Shown piece by piece: positions 1-8,512 of a DNA stretch of 64,000 nucleotides. Under the pieces are notes generated by a model that was not told where the DNA came from, did not search any database, and saw nothing but the letters and a program-made list of their open reading frames with translations. Source of the stretch: Mycobacterium simulans (GTDB lineage: Bacteria > Actinomycetota > Actinomycetes > Mycobacteriales > Mycobacteriaceae); the NCBI RefSeq assembly GCF_900232995.1, contig NZ_OCVX01000003.1, positions 3,334,509 through 3,398,508 of the forward strand. The letters run 5' to 3'. Numbering within the stretch: the stretch's first letter is position 1; every line of letters starts with the position of its first letter. The position numbers were made by a program, and so were the translations under genes.

Positions 1-2395
1 CGGGGCCTTGTAGGCCTAGCACGTAGGCGACCCGGCCCGAGGCCACGCTGGTGGCGACCCCGGTCAGTCCGTATCCTTCGGCCCCGTCGGCGCCGGCGGC
101 GCCGGGTTGTGCCCAGGCTCCGGCGAACACTCCGGTGTTAGAGCCTTCCAAGGTGGTGGGGTCGATCCCGGCGGTTTCCAACGCCTCCCAACACACCTCC
201 AACAGCAGGCGCTGCTGGGGGTCCATGGCGGTGGCCTCCCGCGCCGAGATCCCGAAGAACTCGGCATCAAACCCGGCCGCATCCGCCAAAAACGCGCCCG
301 ACCGCGTATAGGTCTTGCCGACCGCATCCGGATCAGGATCAAACAACCCCGCCAAATCCCAACCCCGGTCGGTCGGGAACCCCCCAACCGCATCAACGCC
401 ACCGCTGACCAAGTCCCACAACGCCTGCGCCGAATCCACCCCACCGGGCAACCGACACGCCATCCCCACCACAGCAATCGGCTCATCCACCCGGGCCGGA
501 GCGGGCAGAGCCGCCATCGGGCTGGCCCGACCTGAGAGCTCAGCCTCCAAGTACGTAGCTAACTCGGATATAGACCCGTAGTCCCACCCCACTGTGTCAG
601 GCAGTTGCAGGCCGGTCGCTGCCGCCAGTCGATTGCGAAGTTCGACTGTCATTTGCGAGTTGAAACCTAGCTCCGAGAAGGCGAGTTCCGTATCTAGCGA
701 CCGAGCATTGGATTGGCCCAGCATCATTGCAACCTGTCGGCCAACGGTATCCGCCAACAGTTGATAGCGCTGTTGCCGCAAAACGTTCAGTTGCTCGTGA
801 AGCTTCATTCCTCGGCGGTTTCGGTCCGAAGTCTCGATGTTCGCGGCTGATGTTTTGTCAGGCTCCGCCTCTATGTTCGACGGCGGCGGCATAGATGAAA
901 CCTGCCAAATTGGTTTTGTTGGACTTTCTGCGCGAAGATCGCCTCGCATCAATTTCCCGGATGCGGTCCGAGGGAGCTGCTGTGCAATCGCAAATCGATG
1001 CGGTACCTTGAACGAAGACAGTTGGTTGCGCAATCGCCGGTATATCTCGGCAATAGCCGAATCATCGAGAGATGTGCCCCTCTTGGGGACCAGAAACGCC
1101 TGTAGCGCCGAGGCGCCCGTGGATTCCCGTACTCCGACAACGGCGGCTTCGGCTACACAGTCATCCTCAAGGATGAGCCGTTCAACCTCGTTTGGATTGA
1201 TGTTGATGCCGCCCACAATTTCTATGTCGTCGGCGCGGCAACCGTACCTAATCCACCCGTCAGGATCGATAAATACCCGATCGCCAGTGTCGAGCCAACT
1301 CCCATTCATAGAGAGAGGGGTATTCGGTCGGTTCCAATAGCCCGCTGCGATCGATGGTCCCTGAACCCATAGGTTTCCCTCGACCCCGGGTCCGGCTGTC
1401 GTACCGTCAGGCGCCACCACGCGGATCTCGTAGGGGGGAAGAACCTTTCCCAATGTTCCAATACGCCATTCATCGACCGTATTCGACACAAATGTTTGTC
1501 CGACCTCAGTCGAGCCTATTCCGTCAAGAATAGGGATACCGCCGAAGAATTCCATAAGGCGTTCAGCAAGACTGAACTCAAGAGCCTCGCCGGCTGATAC
1601 TATGCAGCGGAGCGACTGGAATGAATCGGGAAAGCACGTGTCGACAACTCTTGCAAAAAAAGTTGGTACACCATAGAGCACAGACGGTCGATATCTCTCA
1701 CAGAGCTTCGCCGCTACCTCCGAGCTGATTGGCGACGAGTTGATGACCGCGGAACTGCCTGTCGCAAGCGGAAACCAAACCGAATTACCTAAGCCATACG
1801 CGAAATACATGCGGGCGCTACTTAGTCCCACATCCTCGGGAGCGAGCCGCAGTGCGGTGCGACACATTGCGTCAACATAGGTGAAGACATCGGCATGCCG
1901 ATGAACCGCGGCTTTGGGTGGACCCGTAGTACCGGAAGTATAGGTAGCGTAGGCAACAGCATCGCCGCTGAGGTTTTCGAAGTCTGCAGGCTCGGCTCGA
2001 GTCGCATCCGACAACAGCTCTGCCGGATCCACTACGGTAGACCGCTGGAATCGACCGTGGAGGGCACCAGACGTGACGACAAGCGCTGGCTCGGTGTCGC
2101 GCTCAACAAACGCATGGTCTTCAGGACGAAGTTCGGGGTTGGCGATAAACACCAAAATCCCACGAGCCAAGCTTGCCAACAATAGTTGCACCAGATCCAA
2201 CGAATCCGGGAGACACAACAGGAGGCGATCTCCTCGGGAAAGTCCGTGGCGAGTAAGCACTGTCGCGAGACGTAATGCACCATCATGGATTTGCCCATGA
2301 GTCACAGGGTTCGGAGCATAGAATGCAGGCGAGTCGCGCCGTCCAGCTTCCAATGACCGTTCGGCCAAAAATCTTGCTACGTTCTCGCTTTGCAT
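1..2395 (-). CDS. FadD22-like aryl-AMP ligase / carrier domain fused to a type I polyketide synthase (3' end outside window)
   Basis: One uninterrupted minus-strand frame of about 798 residues runs off the left edge. Residues 1-500 are an acyl/aryl adenylating domain with the P-loop TYTSGTTGPPKAA and the core IPILDGIGSTEVGQTFVSN. They align collinearly with M. tuberculosis FadD22, which activates p-hydroxybenzoate for phenolic glycolipids. Residues 535-620 are a carrier domain; the phosphopantetheine serine is S580 in ELGFNSQMT. FadD22 then ends in a docking tail, but here a ketosynthase starts near residue 634 (DEPIAVVGMACRLPGG, later DAEFFGISAREA). The window stops a few residues before the expected catalytic cysteine of the KS. 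The ATG start aligns with the FadD22 N-terminus. Inference: a p-hydroxybenzoyl-primed PKS whose loading module is covalently fused. The downstream PKS domains are not visible. Confidence 0.88.
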   Translation of the reverse strand, partial: MQSENVARFLAERSLEAGRRDSPAFYAPNPVTHGQIHDGALRLATVLTRHGLSRGDRLLLCLPDSLDLVQLLLASLARGILVFIANPELRPEDHAFVERDTEPALVVTSGALHGRFQRSTVVDPAELLSDATRAEPADFENLSGDAVAYATYTSGTTGPPKAAVHRHADVFTYVDAMCRTALRLAPEDVGLSSARMYFAYGLGNSVWFPLATGSSAVINSSPISSEVAAKLCERYRPSVLYGVPTFFARVVDTCFPDSFQSLRCIVSAGEALEFSLAERLMEFFGGIPILDGIGSTEVGQTFVSNTVDEWRIGTLGKVLPPYEIRVVAPDGTTAGPGVEGNLWVQGPSIAAGYWNRPNTPLSMNGSWLDTGDRVFIDPDGWIRYGCRADDIEIVGGININPNEVERLILEDDCVAEAAVVGVRESTGASALQAFLVPKRGTSLDDSAIAEIYRRLRNQLSSFKVPHRFAIAQQLPRTASGKLMRGDLRAESPTKPIWQVSSMPPPSNIEAEPDKTSAANIETSDRNRRGMKLHEQLNVLRQQRYQLLADTVGRQVAMMLGQSNARSLDTELAFSELGFNSQMTVELRNRLAAATGLQLPDTVGWDYGSISELATYLEAELSGRASPMAALPAPARVDEPIAVVGMACRLPGGVDSAQALWDLVSGGVDAVGGFPTDRGWDLAGLFDPDPDAVGKTYTRSGAFLADAAGFDAEFFGISAREATAMDPQQRLLLEVCWEALETAGIDPTTLEGSNTGVFAGAWAQPGAAGADGAEGYGLTGVATSVASGRVAYVLGLQGP

Positions 2396-2577
2396 TAGTC
2401 AGTTACCACCCGCGACAAAAAGCGAATGATTTGACCGTACGCCACGCTCATATATACCCGACCCCATCGTGGGTGCCTCGGGAGGTATCCACAGAATCTC
2501 GATAGCATTGGCAGCCCCATCAGCTGTGGTATAAAAGCTGTGGCCGCCACGCCATTGGCAATAAAGAATTTAGTCAA
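2395..2577 (-). CDS. possible 60-residue ORF overlapping the PKS start
   Basis: This short frame lies between the chorismate lyase gene and the PKS gene. It starts with TTG, 15 nt after the upstream stop, and its TAA overlaps the PKS ATG (TAATG), the geometry of translational coupling. No family is recognised. Composition is mixed hydrophobic and basic, with no clear signal or membrane segment. It may be only the leader of the PKS message that happens to be open. A weak start codon and no obvious ribosome binding site argue against it. Confidence 0.25.
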   Translation of the reverse strand: MTKFFIANGVAATAFIPQLMGLPMLSRFCGYLPRHPRWGRVYMSVAYGQIIRFLSRVVTD

Positions 2578-2592
2578 CGTCTCTGATCGCCC

Positions 2593-3300
2593 CTAGTGCA
2601 ATTGGCGGCTCGCCATTTGCGGTCGTTCTGCCTGTGCGTAGGAACAATCAGAAATGCTCATGTCAATTTCGGCGCCGTTATCTTCGTCAGCGGTCCCGAC
2701 GATCGCCGTTTCGGCGGTATCAATGAATGCGTTACGGGGAAAATATTCGGTAGTAACGATAGCCGGCTGACTGCGGATGGTCATGCGGTATCGACGCGCG
2801 ACAGCTTCCTGGCCCATGTCCTGATAGTCGTTAAGCTTCGACCAGTTGGGCAACGTGTCCATCCAGATTTTTTGAGCCTCCTTGAATATCTCAACACCAT
2901 TGGCCAATATAGACTCCCCAATAGGGCAATCCATCTCGATCAAATTGTCGATCAATTTTGGTGGCACGATATCAATCGCAACAACTGACTCCGCAACTAC
3001 AAATACTTTTCCCGAAGACCGGCCTTTAAGTAAGACCTTGCGACGAAGCGTTCGGCCATCGAAATGCTGCTCGGAACTACTCATTTCCGTAGTGGAAGCG
3101 TGAATATCCTGGTCGATAAGCTGTGTAAAGATCTCGTCGTTCACGAGAATGCCAAGGATCCGAGTGAGGGTGCCATTGCTTGCGAGGAGTATCCGGAGGT
3201 CACGACTGAACATTCGGATTTCTTCATTAGTGAGGAGGCTTGAAGACAGCTTTTGTTCCTTCCTGGGCGTTACTCCAGTGTGTATGTCTGTGTATGTCAT
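2593..3300 (-). CDS. chorismate pyruvate-lyase family protein (Rv2949c-like), p-hydroxybenzoate synthase
   Basis: The protein converts chorismate to p-hydroxybenzoate plus pyruvate, by homology to Rv2949c of the phenolic glycolipid locus. Shared landmarks are EEIRMFSRDLRILLASNGTL near the N-terminus, LLKGRSSGKVFVVAES in the middle, and QEAVARRYRMTI with IVTTEYFPRNAF near the end. From the ATG at 3300 it is 235 residues; an in-frame GTG at 3324 would add eight. Rv2949c is about 199 residues, so the first 20 or so are extra. The gene lies just upstream of, and collinear with, the FadD22-PKS gene, so it would supply the starter unit. The start is uncertain because no clear Shine-Dalgarno sequence is visible. 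Base composition is AT-richer than the flanking mycobacterial genes. Confidence 0.85.
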   Translation of the reverse strand: MTYTDIHTGVTPRKEQKLSSSLLTNEEIRMFSRDLRILLASNGTLTRILGILVNDEIFTQLIDQDIHASTTEMSSSEQHFDGRTLRRKVLLKGRSSGKVFVVAESVVAIDIVPPKLIDNLIEMDCPIGESILANGVEIFKEAQKIWMDTLPNWSKLNDYQDMGQEAVARRYRMTIRSQPAIVTTEYFPRNAFIDTAETAIVGTADEDNGAEIDMSISDCSYAQAERPQMASRQLH

Positions 3301-3539
3301 TGTGTCGTCAGCGAATACGCCCACGACTTCGTAGATTCTGGTGACAGCCCATAGCGAAGGCCGGTTGGCGCCATCGAGAGTATTTTTGGATCGGCATGTC
3401 CATGCGGTGCGGTCCTGAGGTGGGACATCGGGGTGTGGGATTTGACGCGAGAACGGGTCGGCGTCGAGCCCGTGGCGTTAAGAGTAGCAGGAGTTGATCG
3501 TTGCGAGTGCGTACATTTCGGCTGGTGGCATGTCAGATC

Positions 3540-3845
3540 GGTCACTTGAATGTCGCTGGGGTGCATGGTGGGGGTTGCGCCCGACCAAGTCGTGGGATCC
3601 GCAGCCGTGGGACGTCGATGACGGTTATGCCGTCTTGGTGCCGTCGAACTGGCAATGGCGGCCCAAAGACCATGTTCGATTGCCCACGCGGTGTGGGGCG
3701 AGCGCCGGGCGAAGCGCAGCAGAGCCCGGCAGCCATCGCGGCTGGCCGGTACGGGACGGAGGCCAGCGGTTCCAGCCGCATCAACGATCGAAACCTCGCC
3801 CGACAAACAATGTATCCAGCTGGTCGAAATGCGACGGGTCGACAA
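3540..3845 (-). pseudogene. degenerate N-terminal remnant of an IS110-family-like transposase
   Basis: Two minus-strand frames together read like the DEDD N-terminal half of an IS110-type transposase. One gives SIVDAAGTAGLRPV, then CRALLRFARR and AWAIEHGL. A shifted frame continues with HQDGITVIDVPRL, the place where such proteins carry a (V/I)xDVP motif. A frameshift between them and the absence of the C-terminal half indicate decay. No terminal repeats could be recognised. The call rests on pattern memory and needs a profile search. The remnant separates the Rieske gene from the chorismate lyase gene. Confidence 0.35.
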
Positions 3846-3941
3846 TTGGATCAGAATTCGACGACCGTCGACGTTTAGTGTGGCGGGCGAAGCTTGCGGC
3901 TAAGAGAATCTGGCAAAGACGCTTTTTCCGGCAAACATGGG

Positions 3942-5150
3942 TTAAAGCGGAGCGTGCGCTTGGGTTGCGGCAAACTGAGCCAGACGGTCACCAAGGCTGG
4001 CGTGAAAGTGTCCGATAGCGCTCTCGTGCCGGCCGAACTCCACAAATTTGTTCGCACCCGCGCGAAATCCTCGTTGTACGCCCGCCGACACTTCGTTATC
4101 CTCCGCGACGACGCGGAAAATGTAAGGAAGTAACTCGGCAGGATCGAGCGGTTCCTCACCGTCGAGCTCCATGCCGGGGCCGACATCCGCTCGGGTCATC
4201 GTGTAGTAAACAACCTCGCTGTCAGCTACATCTATCGGGTCGATCACAACCACCTGCACCAGTTGCGGGAAAGCCCCAATGATGACGTTGGGGAACAGGT
4301 GATAGACAAATGTCAACGGCGGACGTCCCACCCAAGTCGATTCTGGACGGTCGCGGAGCCGCTCAATTGCGTCGTACGGAAACGTAACCCGAGAATTCGG
4401 GCCGAACGTTTCGACCACAGTGAGGTTGTCGTACAGGTTGGGCAGCGTCTCCTTATGGGTCCAGCGGATGTGATACCCCTCCAGAAACTGCTCGATAAGG
4501 ACCTTCCAATTTATTGCCAGTCGAAAGGACTCGACGGATACGACCCGATCGATTGGCAGCAGCTTGTCTCGCCATGTTGTCCCGTCAGTCAGCCACGCCA
4601 TCGCCTCGTCAGCATCGGCATTTGAGGTGCGCGCGCCGTCAGAATCGATTGCACCGATAACGATGAGCCCGTCGGCCTCATAGCTCGGGACCTCGATGAG
4701 ACCTCGTGCCGACATGTCCAAATCGGGGAAACCGTGAGCGTGGGGGACGTGTGCTAGCGAGCCATCCAGGCGATATGTCCAGCCGTGGTAGCGACACACT
4801 AAGGCATGGGAACAACCCGCGTCCTCGACCAGTGCGAAACCACGATGCCGACATGCGTTGCGAAACACCCGAGCTCGTTGATCGTGCCCACGCACAGCGA
4901 ACAGCGGCACCCCGAAGGTCACTCGTTCGACGTGGTCGCCCTTGTTGGGGATAGCGGCGGACGGAACAAACGCGCTTGGCATCGCGCGCAGTAGGTTCCA
5001 CTCTTGGGTGAACCGGTGTGGATTCAGGTAGTTTTCAACGGGCTCGCGCCACGGAGTGCCTTCATCGGTGGTGCCGCCGTCGACATGGGCAAGAACGCGC
5101 CGAACGATCTCCACATCATCAGCAACCAGCGGCTTCGTGGTCCGGCTCAT
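3942..5150 (-). CDS. Rieske non-heme iron oxygenase, alpha-subunit type
   Basis: The product is a ring-hydroxylating-type oxygenase of about 402 residues from the ATG at 5150; the frame stays open to 5228. The Rieske [2Fe-2S] ligands are visible as CRHRG (C100, H102) and CRYHGWTY (C119, H122). The C-terminal catalytic domain has the mononuclear iron motif EGYHIRWTH, with the usual His-x4-His spacing. No ferredoxin or reductase partner is encoded nearby, so electrons must come from elsewhere. Substrate is unknown. Its place 0.6 kb upstream of, and collinear with, the chorismate lyase and aryl-primed PKS genes suggests it tailors that product; this is inference. It is not present at this locus in M. 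tuberculosis. Confidence 0.85.
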   Translation of the reverse strand: MSRTTKPLVADDVEIVRRVLAHVDGGTTDEGTPWREPVENYLNPHRFTQEWNLLRAMPSAFVPSAAIPNKGDHVERVTFGVPLFAVRGHDQRARVFRNACRHRGFALVEDAGCSHALVCRYHGWTYRLDGSLAHVPHAHGFPDLDMSARGLIEVPSYEADGLIVIGAIDSDGARTSNADADEAMAWLTDGTTWRDKLLPIDRVVSVESFRLAINWKVLIEQFLEGYHIRWTHKETLPNLYDNLTVVETFGPNSRVTFPYDAIERLRDRPESTWVGRPPLTFVYHLFPNVIIGAFPQLVQVVVIDPIDVADSEVVYYTMTRADVGPGMELDGEEPLDPAELLPYIFRVVAEDNEVSAGVQRGFRAGANKFVEFGRHESAIGHFHASLGDRLAQFAATQAHAPL

Positions 5151-5845
5151 GGGTGCAGCATAGCGACCTTTCTTGTTTACTCGCTTTGCGAGCAGGGTCA
5201 CGACGCAACTCGAAGCTTGGCGACGCAAGTAGGCTTACCGCGCGAGATCGGGTCAAGCGCCAAATCATCCGTCGGCCTCGACTGCTAGCTCGCTCGGATG
5301 TCCGCGACGTGGCCGACGAACATTTGCTGGACGGATCGGTGACCGCACCCGTCCCAACGCCACCGGCGACACCAACGGCTTCACCGGCGAATAAGCCCTG
5401 ACAATGTCGGCCGGTCGTTTACAGTGCGAAATACGATGGCCTCGAATCCTTCTGACCACAGGTTCGGGGCCGTTATCAAGGCTCTTTCGATATGGGGACG
5501 ATGCCGGGGGCGTAAACCTGCGCCTGAAGATGTTTCAACGCCAAGCGCTCGATTGGGTACTGAGGGTCAACCACGCTTCGATGTAGAGCTGTCCGCCGCA
5601 AAGCCGATCGAGGCCGCTGGTGAACGCAGCATGACGAAAGTGTGGTCGGCGCCGGCGTCGGCGCCGAGTACCTCCGCATGGTGATCCGAGCGCAAGTCGG
5701 TCAGCAGTCCACGGCGAATGCTAACTTCGAGCGTGGCCTCGACATCCTGTCCACCGGCGTCGAATCTTGGGGACGCGGTCGGTGACCGGCGCTAAACTGG
5801 AATTTCCACTCTCGGACAGGCCAGAAAGCAGGCATTAGAACCCAC
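5151..5845. other. intergenic region between the Rieske gene and phoH, with a possible gene remnant
   Basis: No convincing gene is seen in these 695 bases. A plus-strand open stretch from 5624 to 5785 encodes a coding-like peptide (AEYLRMVIRAQVGQQ, later RGLDILSTGVESWG). It has no start codon after the upstream stop that would give a normal gene, so it may be the tail of a lost gene. The divergent promoters of the Rieske gene and phoH must lie here. The stretch marks the left border of the conserved phoH block and the right border of the accessory PKS locus. Confidence 0.4.
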
Positions 5846-7945
5846 GTGACGCCCCGCGAGACCCGCGCTGCTGACACTGCTGTAGCCCGGCAAGCCGACG
5901 CTCAGGTTCGCAGCAGCATCGATGTTCCGCCTGACCTCGTCGTGGGCTTGCTTGGTTCGGCCGATGAAAATCTCCGTGCCCTCGAACGCACCCTGAGCGC
6001 AGCCATGCATGTGCGTGGCAACACCGTCACCCTCACGGGTGAGCCGGCCGACGTCGCACTCGCCGAACGTGCGATCACAGAACTGGTCGCGATCGTGGCC
6101 AGCGGCCAGCCCCTGACGCCGGAGGTGGTGCGCCACAGCGTCGCCATGTTGGTCGGCACCGGAAACGAGTCGCCGGCCGAAGTGCTGACCCTGGACATCT
6201 TGTCGCGCCGCGGTAAGACGATTCGGCCGAAGACGCTCAACCAGAAGCGCTACGTCGACGCGATCGACGCCAACACCATTGTTTTCGGAATCGGCCCCGC
6301 CGGGACCGGAAAGACATATCTCGCGATGGCCAAGGCCGTTAACGCGCTGCAAACCAAACAGGTCACCCGTATCATCTTGACCCGCCCCGCGGTGGAAGCC
6401 GGCGAGCGCCTCGGCTTTCTGCCGGGCACGCTGAGCGAAAAGATCGATCCGTATCTGCGGCCGCTGTACGACGCGCTGTACGACATGATGGACCCCGAGC
6501 TGATCCCAAAGCTGATGTCCGCCGGGATAATTGAGGTGGCGCCGCTGGCATACATGCGGGGTAGGGCGCAGCCAGTGTTTACCAAGGTGTTGACCCCCAA
6601 TGGGTTCCAACCGATCGGCGAACTTCAGGTCGGGGATTTTGTCATCGGTTCCGACGGGCGCCCCACCGAGGTTTTGGGTGTCTATCCGCAGGGCTTCAAG
6701 GAGATCTATCGGGTCTATACGCAGGATGGTTCCTCGACGCTTGCCTCCGGCGATCACCTCTGGTCGGTCTATACCCCCAAGGACCGCAGTTCTGGCAAGC
6801 CGCCGCGGGTACTGCAGACCAAGGAGATGATCGGCAACCTCCGTGTCGCGCACTACCATCGCTATGAGTTGCCGCTGTTGAGCTCACCGGTGAGTTTCGA
6901 ATCACGGTCGGTGCCTCTCGATCCCTACGCTTTAGGACTGTTGCTAGGTGACGGGTGCATCGCCAATGCGACGACACCCTCATTTGCCGCAAGCGATCCC
7001 GAGCTGGCTGATTCGCTGGCAAGTCTGATTCCCGGGATTGAGGTGCGACGAAAGTCCGAAGTGGACTATGTGCCGGTCACAAACGCTCTTCGTCAACTGG
7101 GCCTGGCGGGTACGCGGTCGTCTACCAAGTTCATCCCGCCGGACTACCTGTTCAATTCGCCCGAGGTGCGGGTCGGCGTTTTGCAGGGTCTGCTCGACTC
7201 TGATGCTGGACTGGTCACCCAGCGGGGGCGGACGTGTCGCATTCAGTTCACGACGGACTCGGACCGGTTGCGAGACGACGTGGTGTTTCTGGTCCAGTCG
7301 CTTGGCGGCGTCGCTTACCCGCGGACTAGGGCGGCAGCGGGGCGCAACCCGGGACTGGCCCGTGGTCGAGATGTACACCACCGATCAGACGCGCACATCA
7401 TTGAGATCCGGCTGTCGGCGGGCTCAGAGGGAGTAGTCCCGTTCCGGCTGGCTCGCAAGGCCGCGAAATACGATGCCACGGGCGGTGGTCGGCCGGTGCG
7501 CTTCATCGATCGGATTGATTCCGCGGGTACCGAGGAAGCCGTTTGCATCCGGGTCGCAGCCGCCGACTCGCTGTACGTCACCGAGGATTTCTTGCTTACC
7601 CACAACACCCTGAACGATGCGTTCATCGTTCTCGACGAGGCGCAGAACACCACCGCCGAGCAGATGAAGATGTTTCTCACCAGGCTGGGCTTCGGGTCCA
7701 AGGTCGTCGTCACCGGGGATGTCACCCAGATCGATCTGCCGGGCGGCGCCAGGTCGGGCCTGCGGGCTGCGGTCGACATCCTCGAGGACATCGACGATAT
7801 CCACATCGCCGAACTGACCAGTGCGGATGTAGTCCGCCATCGGTTGGTCTCGGAGATCGTCGACGCTTACGCGCGATACGAGGAACCCGGTTCTGGGATG
7901 AACCGGGCGGCGCGGCGGGCATCCGGCAGCCGCAGTCGTCGATGA
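5846..7945 (+). CDS. phoH: PhoH-like ATPase (Rv2368c type) interrupted by an intein
   Basis: The precursor is 699 residues. Without the intein (residues 241-587) it is 352 residues, the length of PhoH1 (Rv2368c) of M. tuberculosis, and near-identical to it as remembered. The extein has an N-terminal KH-like region, the Walker A motif GPAGTGKT, and after the intein FIVLDEAQNTT (Walker B) and VVTGDVTQIDLPGG. PhoH-family proteins are cytoplasmic ATPases linked to RNA metabolism; next to ybeY this fits RNA or ribosome maintenance. The GTG start matches the H37Rv N-terminus. The insertion lies between MRGR and TLNDAF, a highly conserved part of the ATPase core, so splicing should be needed for activity. 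Confidence 0.93.
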   Translation: MTPRETRAADTAVARQADAQVRSSIDVPPDLVVGLLGSADENLRALERTLSAAMHVRGNTVTLTGEPADVALAERAITELVAIVASGQPLTPEVVRHSVAMLVGTGNESPAEVLTLDILSRRGKTIRPKTLNQKRYVDAIDANTIVFGIGPAGTGKTYLAMAKAVNALQTKQVTRIILTRPAVEAGERLGFLPGTLSEKIDPYLRPLYDALYDMMDPELIPKLMSAGIIEVAPLAYMRGRAQPVFTKVLTPNGFQPIGELQVGDFVIGSDGRPTEVLGVYPQGFKEIYRVYTQDGSSTLASGDHLWSVYTPKDRSSGKPPRVLQTKEMIGNLRVAHYHRYELPLLSSPVSFESRSVPLDPYALGLLLGDGCIANATTPSFAASDPELADSLASLIPGIEVRRKSEVDYVPVTNALRQLGLAGTRSSTKFIPPDYLFNSPEVRVGVLQGLLDSDAGLVTQRGRTCRIQFTTDSDRLRDDVVFLVQSLGGVAYPRTRAAAGRNPGLARGRDVHHRSDAHIIEIRLSAGSEGVVPFRLARKAAKYDATGGGRPVRFIDRIDSAGTEEAVCIRVAAADSLYVTEDFLLTHNTLNDAFIVLDEAQNTTAEQMKMFLTRLGFGSKVVVTGDVTQIDLPGGARSGLRAAVDILEDIDDIHIAELTSADVVRHRLVSEIVDAYARYEEPGSGMNRAARRASGSRSRR
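6566..7606 (+). other. class 3-type intein with LAGLIDADG homing endonuclease in PhoH
   Basis: This 347-residue in-frame insertion begins with AQPVFTKVLTPNG and ends with FLLTHN before the extein Thr. Residue 1 is alanine, not Cys or Ser. The block B region reads GDHLWSV (H64, W66). Block F has a cysteine in AVCIRV (C327) and block G is LLTHN (T345). These are the Trp-Cys-Thr residues that define class 3 inteins, in which the block F cysteine replaces the N-terminal nucleophile. The central endonuclease shows two LAGLIDADG helices, ALGLLLGDGC and GVLQGLLDSDAGL. In the second the usual DG/DA acidic residue is present, so both catalytic aspartates appear intact. It is absent from H37Rv PhoH1. 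Confidence 0.9.
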
Positions 7946-7975
7946 TGAGTGCGTGAGCAGGCTTATGAGCGTCTT

Positions 7976-8512
7976 ATGAGCATCGAAGTATCCAACGAGT
8001 CGGGCATCGACGTCTCCGAGGCAGAACTGGTCAGCGTGGCGCGGTTCGTCATCACCAAGATGGACGTCAACCCGGGAGCCGAGCTGTCGATGGTGCTGTT
8101 GGACACCGCGGCGATGGCCGACCTGCACATGCGCTGGATGGACCTGCCCGGGCCGACCGATGTGATGAGTTTTCCCATGGATGAGCTCGAGCCGGGCGGG
8201 CGCCCCGATGCTCCCGAGCCGGGGCCGGCGATGCTGGGCGACATTGTGCTGTGTCCGGAGTTCGCCGCCGAACAGGCAGCGGCCGCCGGCCACAGTCTTG
8301 GGCATGAGCTGGCATTGTTGACCATTCACGGCGTGCTGCATCTGCTCGGCTACGACCATGCCGAGCAGGCCGAGGAGAAGGAGATGTTCGCCCTGCAGGC
8401 GCGGTTACTTGAGGAGTGGGTGGCCGACCAGGTCGAGGCCTATCAGCAGGACCGTCAGGACGAGCGGGACCGCCGGCTGCTGGACAAGTCAAGGTATTTC
8501 GACCAGCCGTGA
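7976..8512 (+). CDS. ybeY: endoribonuclease YbeY, rRNA maturation and ribosome quality control
   Basis: The 178-residue protein is the Rv2367c equivalent. It carries the signature zinc motif HGVLHLLGYDH (three histidines) near residue 120, and the conserved TDVMSFPMDE. YbeY is a metal-dependent single-strand RNase acting in 16S rRNA 3' maturation and ribosome quality control. The ATG at 7976 gives the MSIEVSNESG start of the H37Rv protein; a GTG at 7949 would add nine residues. It follows phoH closely and its TGA overlaps the GTG of the next gene by four bases, so phoH-ybeY-Rv2366c-Rv2365c-era looks like one operon. Confidence 0.95.
   Translation: MSIEVSNESGIDVSEAELVSVARFVITKMDVNPGAELSMVLLDTAAMADLHMRWMDLPGPTDVMSFPMDELEPGGRPDAPEPGPAMLGDIVLCPEFAAEQAAAAGHSLGHELALLTIHGVLHLLGYDHAEQAEEKEMFALQARLLEEWVADQVEAYQQDRQDERDRRLLDKSRYFDQP

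Noticed and set aside
1..530. Plus-strand frames at the left edge as genes
   Set aside because: The minus strand encodes an unmistakable ketosynthase start in frame with the carrier domain.
5792..6859. Long open frame antisense to phoH
   Set aside because: High-GC codon bias opens antisense frames; the product is low-complexity and the phoH frame is clearly the coding one.
6566..7606. The insertion in phoH as a disrupted gene or assembly artefact
   Set aside because: It keeps the frame, and shows ordered intein blocks and endonuclease motifs.
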